Source: Bacteroidota bacterium (GTDB lineage: Bacteria > Bacteroidota > Bacteroidia > Bacteroidales > UBA12481). Taken from it: DNA of 64,000 bases. Below are positions 44,624 through 52,706 of this stretch, piece after piece (position 1 is the first letter of the stretch; each line of letters starts with the position of its first letter). The position numbers were made by a program, and so were the translations under genes. The notes under the pieces are model-generated. The model saw only the letters and a program-made list of their open reading frames with translations, was not told where the DNA came from and did not search any database. The DNA lies in the NCBI GenBank assembly GCA_018669475.1, contig JABHCC010000010.1, positions 62,001-126,000 of the forward strand, written 5' to 3'.

Positions 44624-46066
44624 ATGCAAATGTTGCAAAACATTTTGAATAACATCGATGATCGTGTATTAGCTTTTGACACCAATCTCAAGTTAATCGC
44701 GATAAATAGAAACATGTACGATGATTATCTAACTGCGTTTGGCGTTAAGTTAGTGCCCGGTGTATCTGTTCTGGAAAAGACACCCGAACCGATCTTTTCC
44801 ATGTGGAATGAACGTTACCAAAGGGTACTTAAAGGTGAATTCATTGATATTAATGAGGAATTTGGAATTGTTGGGGTACCTATACATTCTTCAATTAGAC
44901 TCAGTCCACTGATTGTGAATAATTCGATTATTGGAGGTACACTTCATTCGAGAGACACAAGTTTACAGAGGCTAGCCGAACAAAAAAACAAGGAAAATGA
45001 ACAGCATCTGTATGCTCAGATAAATAATACTCAAGAAAGTCTTTGGTCGGTAGACACAGATTGTCGTATTCTGACAATCAATCAAGTTTTTCAGAATGAT
45101 TTTAATACGGTTTTTGGTCACAAACTTATAAAGGGCGATTGTGTATTAGATTATCTCAAAGGAGACTTACGGGCAGAATGGAAAGAAAGATATGACCTTG
45201 CATTTTCAGGTCAAAAGTTCACTAAAACAGACAAGTTCGAGTTCGATAATTTTCTCCTACATGCAGAAGTTTCATTCAATCCTATTGTTGTTAATGGCGA
45301 AGTTGTTGGAGCAACAGGCTTTACGCGAGACATTACTGAAAATGTTTTAAAACAACAGGAATTAGAGAAAGCATTAGAAAAAGCAAAAGAATCTGATTAC
45401 TTGAAATCAGCTTTTATTGCTAACATCTCGCATGAGATACGATCTCCCTTAAATTCTGTTCTTGGATTCGCTGAGCTAGCCTTCGATGATGATTATGATC
45501 ACTCAAAAAAAGAAAAGTTCAGAAAAAACATGCTGATGAGTGGTTCACATTTATTGGATGTTATTAATGGTATCATTGACATATCATTGATTGAATCAGG
45601 TCAGATGGAAGTTCATTCAGAGCCTTTTGAAATAAATCAATTGTTACAGAATTGTGTTGTCCAGATTCAGGCAGCTCAGAAATCAACAGACCCGGAAATA
45701 GTTTTTAAAAATGCTCCGGCCCACATAATACTGTCTGATAAAAAACATGTTAAGCAAATCCTGCTTAATCTGCTTACTAATGCAAATAAATTTACTTTGA
45801 AGGGACAGATAACTGTTTCTTCATCAATTGAGAACAAACGTATAATAATCAGTGTTCAGGATACCGGTGTAGGAATTCCTAAGAATATTGGAGATCGATT
45901 ATTTGATCGCTTTTACCGCACAAAAGAGTCAATAGAGTTAACAGCAGGAACAGGATTAGGTTTGTCTATTTCCAAAGCCCTTGTAGAAAAACTCGGCGGT
46001 GAAATCTGGTACGAATCAGAAGTTGGTGTTGGCACTACTTTCAACTTCTCCCTGCCATTGAAATAG
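44624..46066 (+). CDS. Soluble PAS-domain sensor histidine kinase
   Basis: A 480-residue kinase without membrane helices. Two PAS-like domains (about 5-115 and 130-240; the second ends GATGFTRDITE) precede the HisKA domain with phospho-acceptor His270 in FIANISHEIRSPLNSVLGFAEL. The HATPase domain has N-box LLNLLTNANKFT, G1 VQDTGVGIP, and G2 GTGLGLSISKALVEKLGG. No receiver gene is adjacent, so the partner is unknown. A small 5-bp hairpin precedes the gene (44584-44602). Confidence 0.93.
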   Translation: MQMLQNILNNIDDRVLAFDTNLKLIAINRNMYDDYLTAFGVKLVPGVSVLEKTPEPIFSMWNERYQRVLKGEFIDINEEFGIVGVPIHSSIRLSPLIVNNSIIGGTLHSRDTSLQRLAEQKNKENEQHLYAQINNTQESLWSVDTDCRILTINQVFQNDFNTVFGHKLIKGDCVLDYLKGDLRAEWKERYDLAFSGQKFTKTDKFEFDNFLLHAEVSFNPIVVNGEVVGATGFTRDITENVLKQQELEKALEKAKESDYLKSAFIANISHEIRSPLNSVLGFAELAFDDDYDHSKKEKFRKNMLMSGSHLLDVINGIIDISLIESGQMEVHSEPFEINQLLQNCVVQIQAAQKSTDPEIVFKNAPAHIILSDKKHVKQILLNLLTNANKFTLKGQITVSSSIENKRIIISVQDTGVGIPKNIGDRLFDRFYRTKESIELTAGTGLGLSISKALVEKLGGEIWYESEVGVGTTFNFSLPLK

Positions 46067-46145
46067 GAATCAAATTTTTGTTCTCCTGATTTGCTTTCTC
46101 TATATTTACTACCAACAAGGTCCCCCCTTATTTAATAAGCAAATC

Positions 46146-47417
46146 ATGGATTTAAAATCTCTCTTCGTAGCCATTATGCTATTGGCCGGGACAAGTAGCT
46201 TTTCACAAAATCTGGTATCGGGAAAAATAATTGACGAAAGTTCAGGTAATCCTGTTATTGATGCACACATACAGCTAGCCAGTGGTTTTACAACAAGTTC
46301 AGACAGTTTGGGCAAATTTCATTTGACGATTAGCAAATTTCCCGCTGTCATTAGAATTACTCATGTCTCTTATGGCCAATCTGATGTTACAATAGACAAT
46401 TGGCCTGAACAAATCCTAATCATCAGAATTCAGAAAATGGTCAGTTACGTGGGCGAAGTACAGGTTACGGCTAAGCGCTTGGATATTCTAACTGAGAAAG
46501 ATGATTTTTCATTGCAGGATTTTGCGTTTGATGATCAGAATTTGTGGATGATTGGCTATTTGAACAATCAGGCCAATAAGGGCAGGCTGTGGCTGGCGAA
46601 TTCTTTCGGCGACACTATTTGCTCGATTTCGGTACATCATCCGGAAGGACTATATAAGGATGTTTTTGGTAATGTCCATTTGCTTGGTCAGGATAGTGTT
46701 TTCCAGCTATTTGCACACAAGGATACGATTCATCGATTATATCCGGCAGGAAAAGCTGAATTTTTTGCACTTATGGCTCCGATCAGGTCTGCTTTTAATG
46801 GCAAGCTGGTTTACAGCGAGTATCTTCCACAAACTGAAGGATTACATATTTACTACAGAACAAGTAGAACCGATACTCTTTTTTTACTGAATATCATGCG
46901 GGATTCACTGGAGGAATTACAACAAGAAGATGACTACGTTGGCTATTCCTGGAGTGCGGGTCAGGATTTTCGAGCAAACCAGAGAATGGGTCAAAGAAAG
47001 CTAAACAAGCACCGGCTAATCAACCGCAAAGTTAAAGCGCCATTGTTCAGTCTTAACGACAGTTTATGGATATTTAATTTGTACAAAGACTCTCTGCTCG
47101 GGTATGATTCGTTTGGCAAGCTGCATAAATCTATCCCCATTGATTTCCACAGAAAGAAGTATTATTCAGGAAGCGATTACTTCAGTTTCAAAATACTTAC
47201 TGATGAGCTGGTGAATAAAGCCTATTGCCTGCTCCGTAACAATATGGAATGGCAAATCTCTGAAATTGATCTGAAGACAGGTAAGCTCCTACCGGATGTC
47301 CCCCTGCCCAACTTCCCCGGCATGGATAGAATTACTGTATTCAGAAATGCCATATACTTTCTATATCCTGAAAAAAAATATCCTTTCTACAGCAGGCTGT
47401 ATCGTTTTCAGCTTTAG
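46146..47417 (+). CDS. Exported carboxypeptidase-regulatory-like / propeller protein
   Basis: A 423-residue exported protein. Signal peptide (IMLLAGTSSFSQ) is followed by a CarboxypepD_reg-like beta domain (residues 22-105; SGKIIDESSGNPVIDAHIQLAS, TSSDSLGKFHLTI), as found at the N-terminus of TonB-dependent receptors but here without a plug or barrel. The remainder (115-420) has repeating strands consistent with a 6-bladed propeller. Function unknown. It converges on the small PLDc_N gene. Confidence 0.78.
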   Translation: MDLKSLFVAIMLLAGTSSFSQNLVSGKIIDESSGNPVIDAHIQLASGFTTSSDSLGKFHLTISKFPAVIRITHVSYGQSDVTIDNWPEQILIIRIQKMVSYVGEVQVTAKRLDILTEKDDFSLQDFAFDDQNLWMIGYLNNQANKGRLWLANSFGDTICSISVHHPEGLYKDVFGNVHLLGQDSVFQLFAHKDTIHRLYPAGKAEFFALMAPIRSAFNGKLVYSEYLPQTEGLHIYYRTSRTDTLFLLNIMRDSLEELQQEDDYVGYSWSAGQDFRANQRMGQRKLNKHRLINRKVKAPLFSLNDSLWIFNLYKDSLLGYDSFGKLHKSIPIDFHRKKYYSGSDYFSFKILTDELVNKAYCLLRNNMEWQISEIDLKTGKLLPDVPLPNFPGMDRITVFRNAIYFLYPEKKYPFYSRLYRFQL

Positions 47418-47430
47418 GAAAAATTCAGTT

Positions 47431-47649
47431 TTATCTTCTCCGATCTTGACTTCTGCCAAACAGGAAATACAATATTGATCCCATATAAGGCAGAAATATT
47501 ATTACTATAATCCAAATCAGTTTATTGTTACCATCGAAATCATGTCTGACAATACTAATCAGGGCAATGATGGGAAGTAAAAAGAAAAGTATTCCCATAA
47601 TAAAGAGCACCAGTAAGCTCACTCCACCAAGAAATCCTGCAATAATCAT
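47431..47649 (-). CDS. PLDc_N-type small membrane protein
   Basis: A 72-residue protein with two membrane helices. The second half, SIVRHDFDGNNKLIWIIVIIFLPYMGSILYFLFGR, is the phospholipase D nuclease N-terminal (PLDc_N) motif, in which a PxxGxxxYxxxGR ending is typical. Stand-alone versions are common in Bacteroidota, and no enzymatic domain is attached. Function unknown. Confidence 0.83.
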   Translation of the reverse strand: MIIAGFLGGVSLLVLFIMGILFFLLPIIALISIVRHDFDGNNKLIWIIVIIFLPYMGSILYFLFGRSQDRRR

Positions 47650-47820
47650 ATGATATTTTTAGTGTTGTATTGTTATTGTGATAAGATAGCAAAAGAAATG
47701 GGAATTTTTTCTGTATCCAAGTCTTATAGATACATGAGAACATTGAAGAAATAACCTCCACCAAAAAATAGTGCTATTTGTGACAATATACTAAGCAGTA
47801 TATCAAGAGCTTACAGGTAC

Positions 47821-47951
47821 TGTTGAATTTTACAACAGGTGTGTAACAATTCAACACCCCTTATTAAGGCGCTGAATGAAAGGTCATTGTACGGTTTTCA
47901 ATCGACTGGTGTTTAAGAATTCAACAGTCCTACTTGATGATTTATTCAACA
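47821..47951 (+). promoter_or_regulatory. Four 17-bp TGT-N11-ACA-type dyads upstream of the redox operon
   Basis: Sites at 47821-47837, 47840-47856, 47910-47926 and 47935-47951 each read TGNNN-N7-CAACA. The first is a perfect dyad TGTTG-AATTTTA-CAACA; the second (TGTGT) and third (TGTTT) keep TGT...ACA; the fourth is TGATG...CAACA. Start spacings are 19, 70 and 25 bases. They lie about 55-190 bases before a sigma-54-like promoter and resemble upstream activator sites of NtrC/NifA-type proteins. The operon itself encodes such an activator. Confidence 0.65.
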
Positions 47952-48003
47952 ACACTTTTGCTATCATCTTGATCTTCTGAACATTAAGTCTGGTATTTTG
48001 TGT

Positions 48004-48020
48004 TTGGCATTAGATTTGAA
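48004..48020 (+). promoter_or_regulatory. Sigma-54-like promoter of the redox operon
   Basis: TTGGCATT-N4-TTGAA matches the -24/-12 consensus TTGGCACG-N4-TTGCW well at -24 and with correct 12-base GG-to-G spacing, but has A in place of the conserved C of the -12 GC. The same bases (TAGATTTG, 48011-48018) also match the housekeeping TANNTTTG box, although no TTG lies 17-23 bases upstream. The start would be near 48030, 40 bases before the ATG at 48072. Confidence 0.5.
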
Positions 48021-48071
48021 TTAATGAGAAGCAATATGCAGCACAGTCAAACGAAATTAAAATTAATCATC

Positions 48072-49772
48072 ATGAAAACACTATGCATTATTCTCTTCGG
48101 CTTTTTACTTCCATTGTGCGGCAGTTCACAGGTCATTCTCAATGACGAAACTGTTCCACAAAATTCACCTCTTATTAAGGGGAAAATTAACATCTTGAGT
48201 ACCCCGGATTTGCTCGATATAACAACAATATGGGCAAATAAATATGCCAGTTTAAATTCTCAATTAAAAATCACCGTATTAAGTTCGGCAATGAATAAAC
48301 CAGAGAAATTACTTCCTGCCGGCACTGACATTAGGATTATCTCAAGTGAAGATGAGGCTTTCCGATCTGATAAGAATTTGAGGAAAATTATAGTTGGGCG
48401 TGATATAATAGTACCGCTTATTAATTCGGAAAACCCATTTCTGGAAGCCATATACAAACAGGGTATATCAGCCGAAGAAATAGCCAGGGTCCTTTCCAAT
48501 CCAGATAAACAGACATGGGGAATGCTTTTGGGAAATGATGAACCAGCTCGTGTCAATTTATTTATAATTGATAATGAATCTGTGAGCTCCGATGTTGCGA
48601 ATTTCCTTAATACAGATAAGCTAAATGATGAGGGAATAAATGTGAAGTCAGGTCAGGAAATGATTGATGTGCTTCAGGGTGATCCGTATGCCCTGGGGTT
48701 TTGTAGAATGACAAATGTCCTGGACAATACAAAAAACAGCTTTCTTGATAAAATTACTCTTTTGCCTATTGATAAAAATGGGAATGGTATCATTGATTAT
48801 CCGGAAAAAATTTTCAGTAATTATGATACTTTCACCCGTGGTGTTTGGATAGGTAAATATCCTAAAACATTGTATCGTAACATTTATTCCTATTCTCAAG
48901 AGAATAAATCTAAGGAGGCTGTTGTTGCCTTTTTAAGATGGATTGTAACAAGTGGACAAGCGAGCCTGGCTTCATATGGTTATGACGATCTGGTTTACAG
49001 TGAGAGACTGGCTAATATTGATGCTCTGTTAATTAGTGGGGTCGATCCAAAATCACCAAACAGTATTTTCGCCGGCCAAAAATTATTAGCACTAATTATT
49101 GGACTATTCATCGTTACGGGGCTGGTAGTAAATATAATAGCAAGATTTGTGGCAAATAAGCAGGCTTCTGTTCAGTACGCCAGCTCTCTCTCGCAATCTG
49201 TTTTTGACCAAAATTCAGTAAAAATTTTGAATGGTCTGTATTTTGACAAAACCCATACATGGGCATTCATGGATCAAAACGGGGGTGTGAAGATTGGGAT
49301 TGACGATTTTCTCCAACATGTTACCGGACCAATTACACGTGTTAAAATGAAAATACCAGGTGAGAGAATAAATAAGGGAGATAAAATTATGTCTATCACT
49401 CAAAAGGGCAAGCAACTAAACATTTACTCCCCCATTTCCGGAATCATCAGGGAGCAAAACACGGCACTTAATAGTGATTCATCTGCTATGAATTCATCTC
49501 CTTACTCTGATGGTTGGGTGTACGTATTAGAGCCAACAAATTGGATAAAAGAGACTCAGCAATTAATCATGGCTAACAATTACAAAACCTGGCTTAAAAA
49601 TGAATTCTCACGCTTAAAAGATTTTCTTTCCGCCTCTCTGGGAAATAGAAATCCGGAGCATGGCCATCTTGTTCTCCAGGATGGTGGTGAACTTCAGGAT
49701 TGGGTTTTGGAAAAATGTGGACCTGAAGTTTGGGAGGATTTTCAAATCAACTTCATAGACACAAACAAATAA
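48072..49772 (+). CDS. Phosphate-binding-like periplasmic domain fused to a membrane helix and GcvH-like domain
   Basis: A 566-residue hybrid. Signal peptide at 1-20 (ATG 48072 chosen for this). Residues about 33-315 resemble a PstS/PBP-like-2 binding protein (KGKINILSTPDLLDITTIWANKY, GINVKSGQEMIDVLQGDPYALGF, KEAVVAFLRWIVTSGQASL) with a DKNGNGIID calcium-loop-like insert. A membrane helix (338-357) leads to a GcvH-like domain (about 388-490; LYFDKTHTWAF, IGIDDFLQHVTG, IYSPISG). At the lipoyl position the sequence is QKGKQL, so Gly446 replaces the usual Lys and Lys447 is shifted by one. A tail with LQDGGEL and VWEDFQ is shared with the gene at 51896. Substrate unknown. Confidence 0.82.
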   Translation: MKTLCIILFGFLLPLCGSSQVILNDETVPQNSPLIKGKINILSTPDLLDITTIWANKYASLNSQLKITVLSSAMNKPEKLLPAGTDIRIISSEDEAFRSDKNLRKIIVGRDIIVPLINSENPFLEAIYKQGISAEEIARVLSNPDKQTWGMLLGNDEPARVNLFIIDNESVSSDVANFLNTDKLNDEGINVKSGQEMIDVLQGDPYALGFCRMTNVLDNTKNSFLDKITLLPIDKNGNGIIDYPEKIFSNYDTFTRGVWIGKYPKTLYRNIYSYSQENKSKEAVVAFLRWIVTSGQASLASYGYDDLVYSERLANIDALLISGVDPKSPNSIFAGQKLLALIIGLFIVTGLVVNIIARFVANKQASVQYASSLSQSVFDQNSVKILNGLYFDKTHTWAFMDQNGGVKIGIDDFLQHVTGPITRVKMKIPGERINKGDKIMSITQKGKQLNIYSPISGIIREQNTALNSDSSAMNSSPYSDGWVYVLEPTNWIKETQQLIMANNYKTWLKNEFSRLKDFLSASLGNRNPEHGHLVLQDGGELQDWVLEKCGPEVWEDFQINFIDTNK

Positions 49773-49788
49773 AATCAAAAAGAATATT

Positions 49789-50661
49789 ATGAGCTTAGTT
49801 AGACGAGACTTCTTGAAAACACTCGGGCTGATAGGTGCTTCACTTACTGTGGGCAAAAGCCTTGGTGCCACAACGAAAAAGAAAAACAAAACAGAATTTT
49901 ATGGTGTGCTTATTGACACAACACGATGTGTAGGTTGCAGGGCATGTGAATGGTCATGTGCAGAGGCAAATGGACTGCCTGAACCTACAGAAGATGAAGG
50001 TGTAAAAATCAGAAAAACATCTGTAAGCAGATGGACAGCGGTTAGTGAATATGGAACAGAAGATAATCCTATTTATGTCAAGAAGCAGTGCATGCAATGT
50101 ATGCAGCCTGCTTGTGCATCTGCCTGTTTAACAAAAGCCATGAATAAAACAGATGAAGGACCTATTGTTTGGCGCGAGGATAAATGTATGGGATGCAGAT
50201 CATGTATGATTTCTTGCCCGTTCGATGTCCCTAAATTTGAATACGATAGCCCCAATCCAAAAATTCAAAAGTGTCAAATGTGCTTTGAAAGACTTGAAGA
50301 AGGCGGAGTTCCAGCTTGCGTGGAAAATTGTGGTGGAGATGCACTTCTTTTTGGTAAAAGAAAAGATCTCCTTGAAGTTGCCAGATCACGGATTTATAAT
50401 AATCCGGATGATTATTACCATCATGTTTATGGGGAGCATGAGGTTGGGGGAACCGGTGTACTTTATCTTTCGTCAGTTCCATTCGAACAATTAGGATTTA
50501 GAGAAGACCTGGGTACAACAGCTTATCCGGAATATAACAAGAATTTCCTCTATTCGGTTCCTGTTGTTCTGATTCTTTGGCCTGTTTTTTTACTCGGACT
50601 AAATAATTCCACTAAAGAAAATAAGAAGCTAAACGAGAAAAAAACGGATAACCATGGATAA
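49789..50661 (+). CDS. Tat-exported 4x[4Fe-4S] ferredoxin subunit (HybA/DmsB/NrfC-like)
   Basis: A 290-residue electron-transfer protein. The twin-arginine signal MSLVRRDFLKTLGLIGASL places it in the periplasm. Sixteen Cys residues form four clusters: C47-50-53-57, C101-104-109-113, C133-136-139-143, and C162-165-177-181. A C-terminal helix (SVPVVLILWPVFLLGL) anchors it to the membrane. In related complexes it shuttles electrons between a catalytic subunit and an NrfD-type quinone subunit. The NrfD gene overlaps its end by 8 bases, but no catalytic subunit is encoded nearby. Confidence 0.93.
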   Translation: MSLVRRDFLKTLGLIGASLTVGKSLGATTKKKNKTEFYGVLIDTTRCVGCRACEWSCAEANGLPEPTEDEGVKIRKTSVSRWTAVSEYGTEDNPIYVKKQCMQCMQPACASACLTKAMNKTDEGPIVWREDKCMGCRSCMISCPFDVPKFEYDSPNPKIQKCQMCFERLEEGGVPACVENCGGDALLFGKRKDLLEVARSRIYNNPDDYYHHVYGEHEVGGTGVLYLSSVPFEQLGFREDLGTTAYPEYNKNFLYSVPVVLILWPVFLLGLNNSTKENKKLNEKKTDNHG

Positions 50662-51877
50662 TACACGCGAAACAAGTTTTCTGAAATTCTTTCTCCAAGA
50701 ATTAAAACCAAAGGGGAAAATAATAACCCCTTTTAATGTCATCACGGTTATTATTGTCATTATTAGTGCAGTAATTCTGTTCTTTAGATTTACTAAAGGC
50801 TTAGGGTCTGTAATGGACGCGTCTCAAACCCGTCCCTGGGGCCTGTGGATTAATTTCAACGTAATAACAGGGGTAGCATTTGCAGGAGGGGCTTATGTGG
50901 TCACATTCATGGTTTATATTCTTGGTCTTGAGAAATATCGACCAATCGTGCGTCCGACAGTGCTATATGGTTTACTGGCCTACATGTTTTATGCTGGCGC
51001 TCTTTTGCTTGATTTAGGTCGCCCATGGAAAGTCATCAATCCGATAATTGGAAATTCTTTTGGATTAAGTTCAGTGCTTTTTCTGGTAGCATGGCATTTC
51101 ATTCTATACATGATAGCTGAGGTTATTGAGTTTGTTCCAACAATTGCAGAGTGGGCAAAATGGAAACGATTAAGAAAAATATTCCTGTCACTAAACCTGG
51201 CGGCAGTAATTTTTGGTATTGCACTATCCACTTTGCACCAATCCGGGCTTGGATCCCTTTTTTTAATGGCAAAAGCAAAAATTCATCCCTTATGGTATTC
51301 TGAGTTTATTCCAATTCTATTCTTTGTATCCAGTATTTTTGCAGGGCTTTCATTAGTTATAGTATCAGAATCCATTAGCCAGAAAGTATTTAAAAATATC
51401 ATGTCAACCTTGCATGTAAAATCTCACAAGAATATCATTATAAGTTTGGGTAAAATATGCGCAATAGCATTATTTGTATATTTCTCTCTTACTATTCTCG
51501 TTTTCATCCATGGGAAAAACTATTCATACCTTAATACACCCTGGGGGTATTGGTATCTTGTGGAAATAATAGGATTTGTTGTGACACCCTGTATGGTTTT
51601 CCTATTCGGATTCAGGTTAAACAATATCAGATTAGTTAGAATTGCTGCAATAATGAGCATAATAGGCATTATTTTAAATAGAATGAATATTTCAACCATT
51701 GCCTACCAATGGTATGAAAATTCACTGCATTTTCCATCCTGGATGGAACTTATAGTAAGTATAGCTGTAATTCTTGTACAGATCATGGTATTCAGGTGGA
51801 TTGCCAGAAGAATGCCTGTATTTAACGAGTCTCCAGCATGGGTAAAAGTAAAAAAAGGCATAAAACTAGTTGCTTAA
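50654..51877 (+). CDS. NrfD/HybB-family quinone-interacting membrane subunit
   Basis: A 407-residue inner-membrane protein with about ten hydrophobic helices. Family marks are PWGLWINFNVITGVAFAGGAYVV near residue 56, RPTVLYGLLAYMFYAGALLLDLGRPWKV, and STLHQSGLGSLFLMA near 195, as in HybB. Such subunits exchange electrons and protons with menaquinone for the ferredoxin partner. The ATG lies 8 bases inside the end of the ferredoxin gene, so translation is probably coupled. Confidence 0.93.
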   Translation: MDNTRETSFLKFFLQELKPKGKIITPFNVITVIIVIISAVILFFRFTKGLGSVMDASQTRPWGLWINFNVITGVAFAGGAYVVTFMVYILGLEKYRPIVRPTVLYGLLAYMFYAGALLLDLGRPWKVINPIIGNSFGLSSVLFLVAWHFILYMIAEVIEFVPTIAEWAKWKRLRKIFLSLNLAAVIFGIALSTLHQSGLGSLFLMAKAKIHPLWYSEFIPILFFVSSIFAGLSLVIVSESISQKVFKNIMSTLHVKSHKNIIISLGKICAIALFVYFSLTILVFIHGKNYSYLNTPWGYWYLVEIIGFVVTPCMVFLFGFRLNNIRLVRIAAIMSIIGIILNRMNISTIAYQWYENSLHFPSWMELIVSIAVILVQIMVFRWIARRMPVFNESPAWVKVKKGIKLVA

Positions 51878-51895
51878 CAATTAAAAACATATAAA

Positions 51896-52612
51896 ATGGA
51901 AAGTTTTAGCACTATCGATATTTTTGACACAAAAGGAATAGAGTATTTATTTATTATTGGATATTTATTTCTACTGATCGCATTCTGGAGGTTTGCGATA
52001 AAACCTGTTCGAATTACCAGCCAGATTAAAAAGGTGATAGGTATACTTACTGAAAGTGTCTTGCAAATCCCTCAAGGTTTGTTTTACAGTAAAAATCACA
52101 CATGGACTCATATGGAACCGTCTGGAGTAGCAAATGTAGGCTTGGATGATCTACTGCACCATATTACCGGAGACATAAAATTCCATAAGCTTATTGAGCC
52201 TGGTGGCGAAATTCATAAAGGTGAATTACTGACAGAAATTTATCATCAAGGCAAAATGCTGAAAATATCAGCTCCAATATCTGGTCAAATTATCCAAGTC
52301 AATCCTTTACTTAATGATAATCAGCTAATAGGAAGTGAGGATACATACGGAAAATTCTGGGTCTACAAAATCAAACCAAATAATTGGATTGCTGAAACCA
52401 GTTCCTATTATTTCGCTGATGATGCAACAACATGGATTAATAAGGAATTAAGCAGATTTAAAGACTTTCTTGCTAAGTCAATCCCTAAACACTCACCACA
52501 AACTTCACTGTTTGCTCTTCAGGATGGTGGTGAACTTAGAGATAACACTTTGTCAGAACTACCAGACGGTGTATGGACTGATTTTCAGCAAGATTTTCTA
52601 AATGATATTTGA
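51896..52612 (+). CDS. Membrane-anchored GcvH-like protein
   Basis: A 238-residue paralogue of the C-terminal half of the 48072 product. One N-terminal helix (17-36) anchors a GcvH-like domain (about 58-163; GLFYSKNHTWTHM, NVGLDDLLHHITGDI, ISAPISGQIIQVN). In glycine cleavage H protein the lipoyl Lys lies 8 residues before the Pro of APVSG. Here that place is Gly119 and Lys120 is one residue later, as in the paralogue. The tail (183-238) repeats the RxKDFL...LQDGGEL...VWxDFQ pattern. The domain may be a carrier with altered modification, or a structural domain only. Confidence 0.85.
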   Translation: MESFSTIDIFDTKGIEYLFIIGYLFLLIAFWRFAIKPVRITSQIKKVIGILTESVLQIPQGLFYSKNHTWTHMEPSGVANVGLDDLLHHITGDIKFHKLIEPGGEIHKGELLTEIYHQGKMLKISAPISGQIIQVNPLLNDNQLIGSEDTYGKFWVYKIKPNNWIAETSSYYFADDATTWINKELSRFKDFLAKSIPKHSPQTSLFALQDGGELRDNTLSELPDGVWTDFQQDFLNDI

Positions 52613-52706
52613 AAAACCCAACGGCAGGACATATTCTTTGTTTTTCATAACTTGGCGAAAACAAAAAGCTACCTTGTGTTATAAAACATGAGTAAATAAA
52701 CAATAA

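Noticed and set aside
48072-49772. Phosphate ABC transporter (PstS) system
   Set aside because: No pstCAB or phoU genes follow, and the binding domain is fused to a helix and a GcvH-like domain.
51896-52612. True glycine cleavage H protein (gcvH)
   Set aside because: It has an N-terminal membrane helix, lacks Lys at the lipoyl position, and no gcvT or gcvP is nearby.
52613-52706. Second sigma-54 promoter before the kinases
   Set aside because: A TTGGCG segment exists, but the -12 element is missing at the required spacing.
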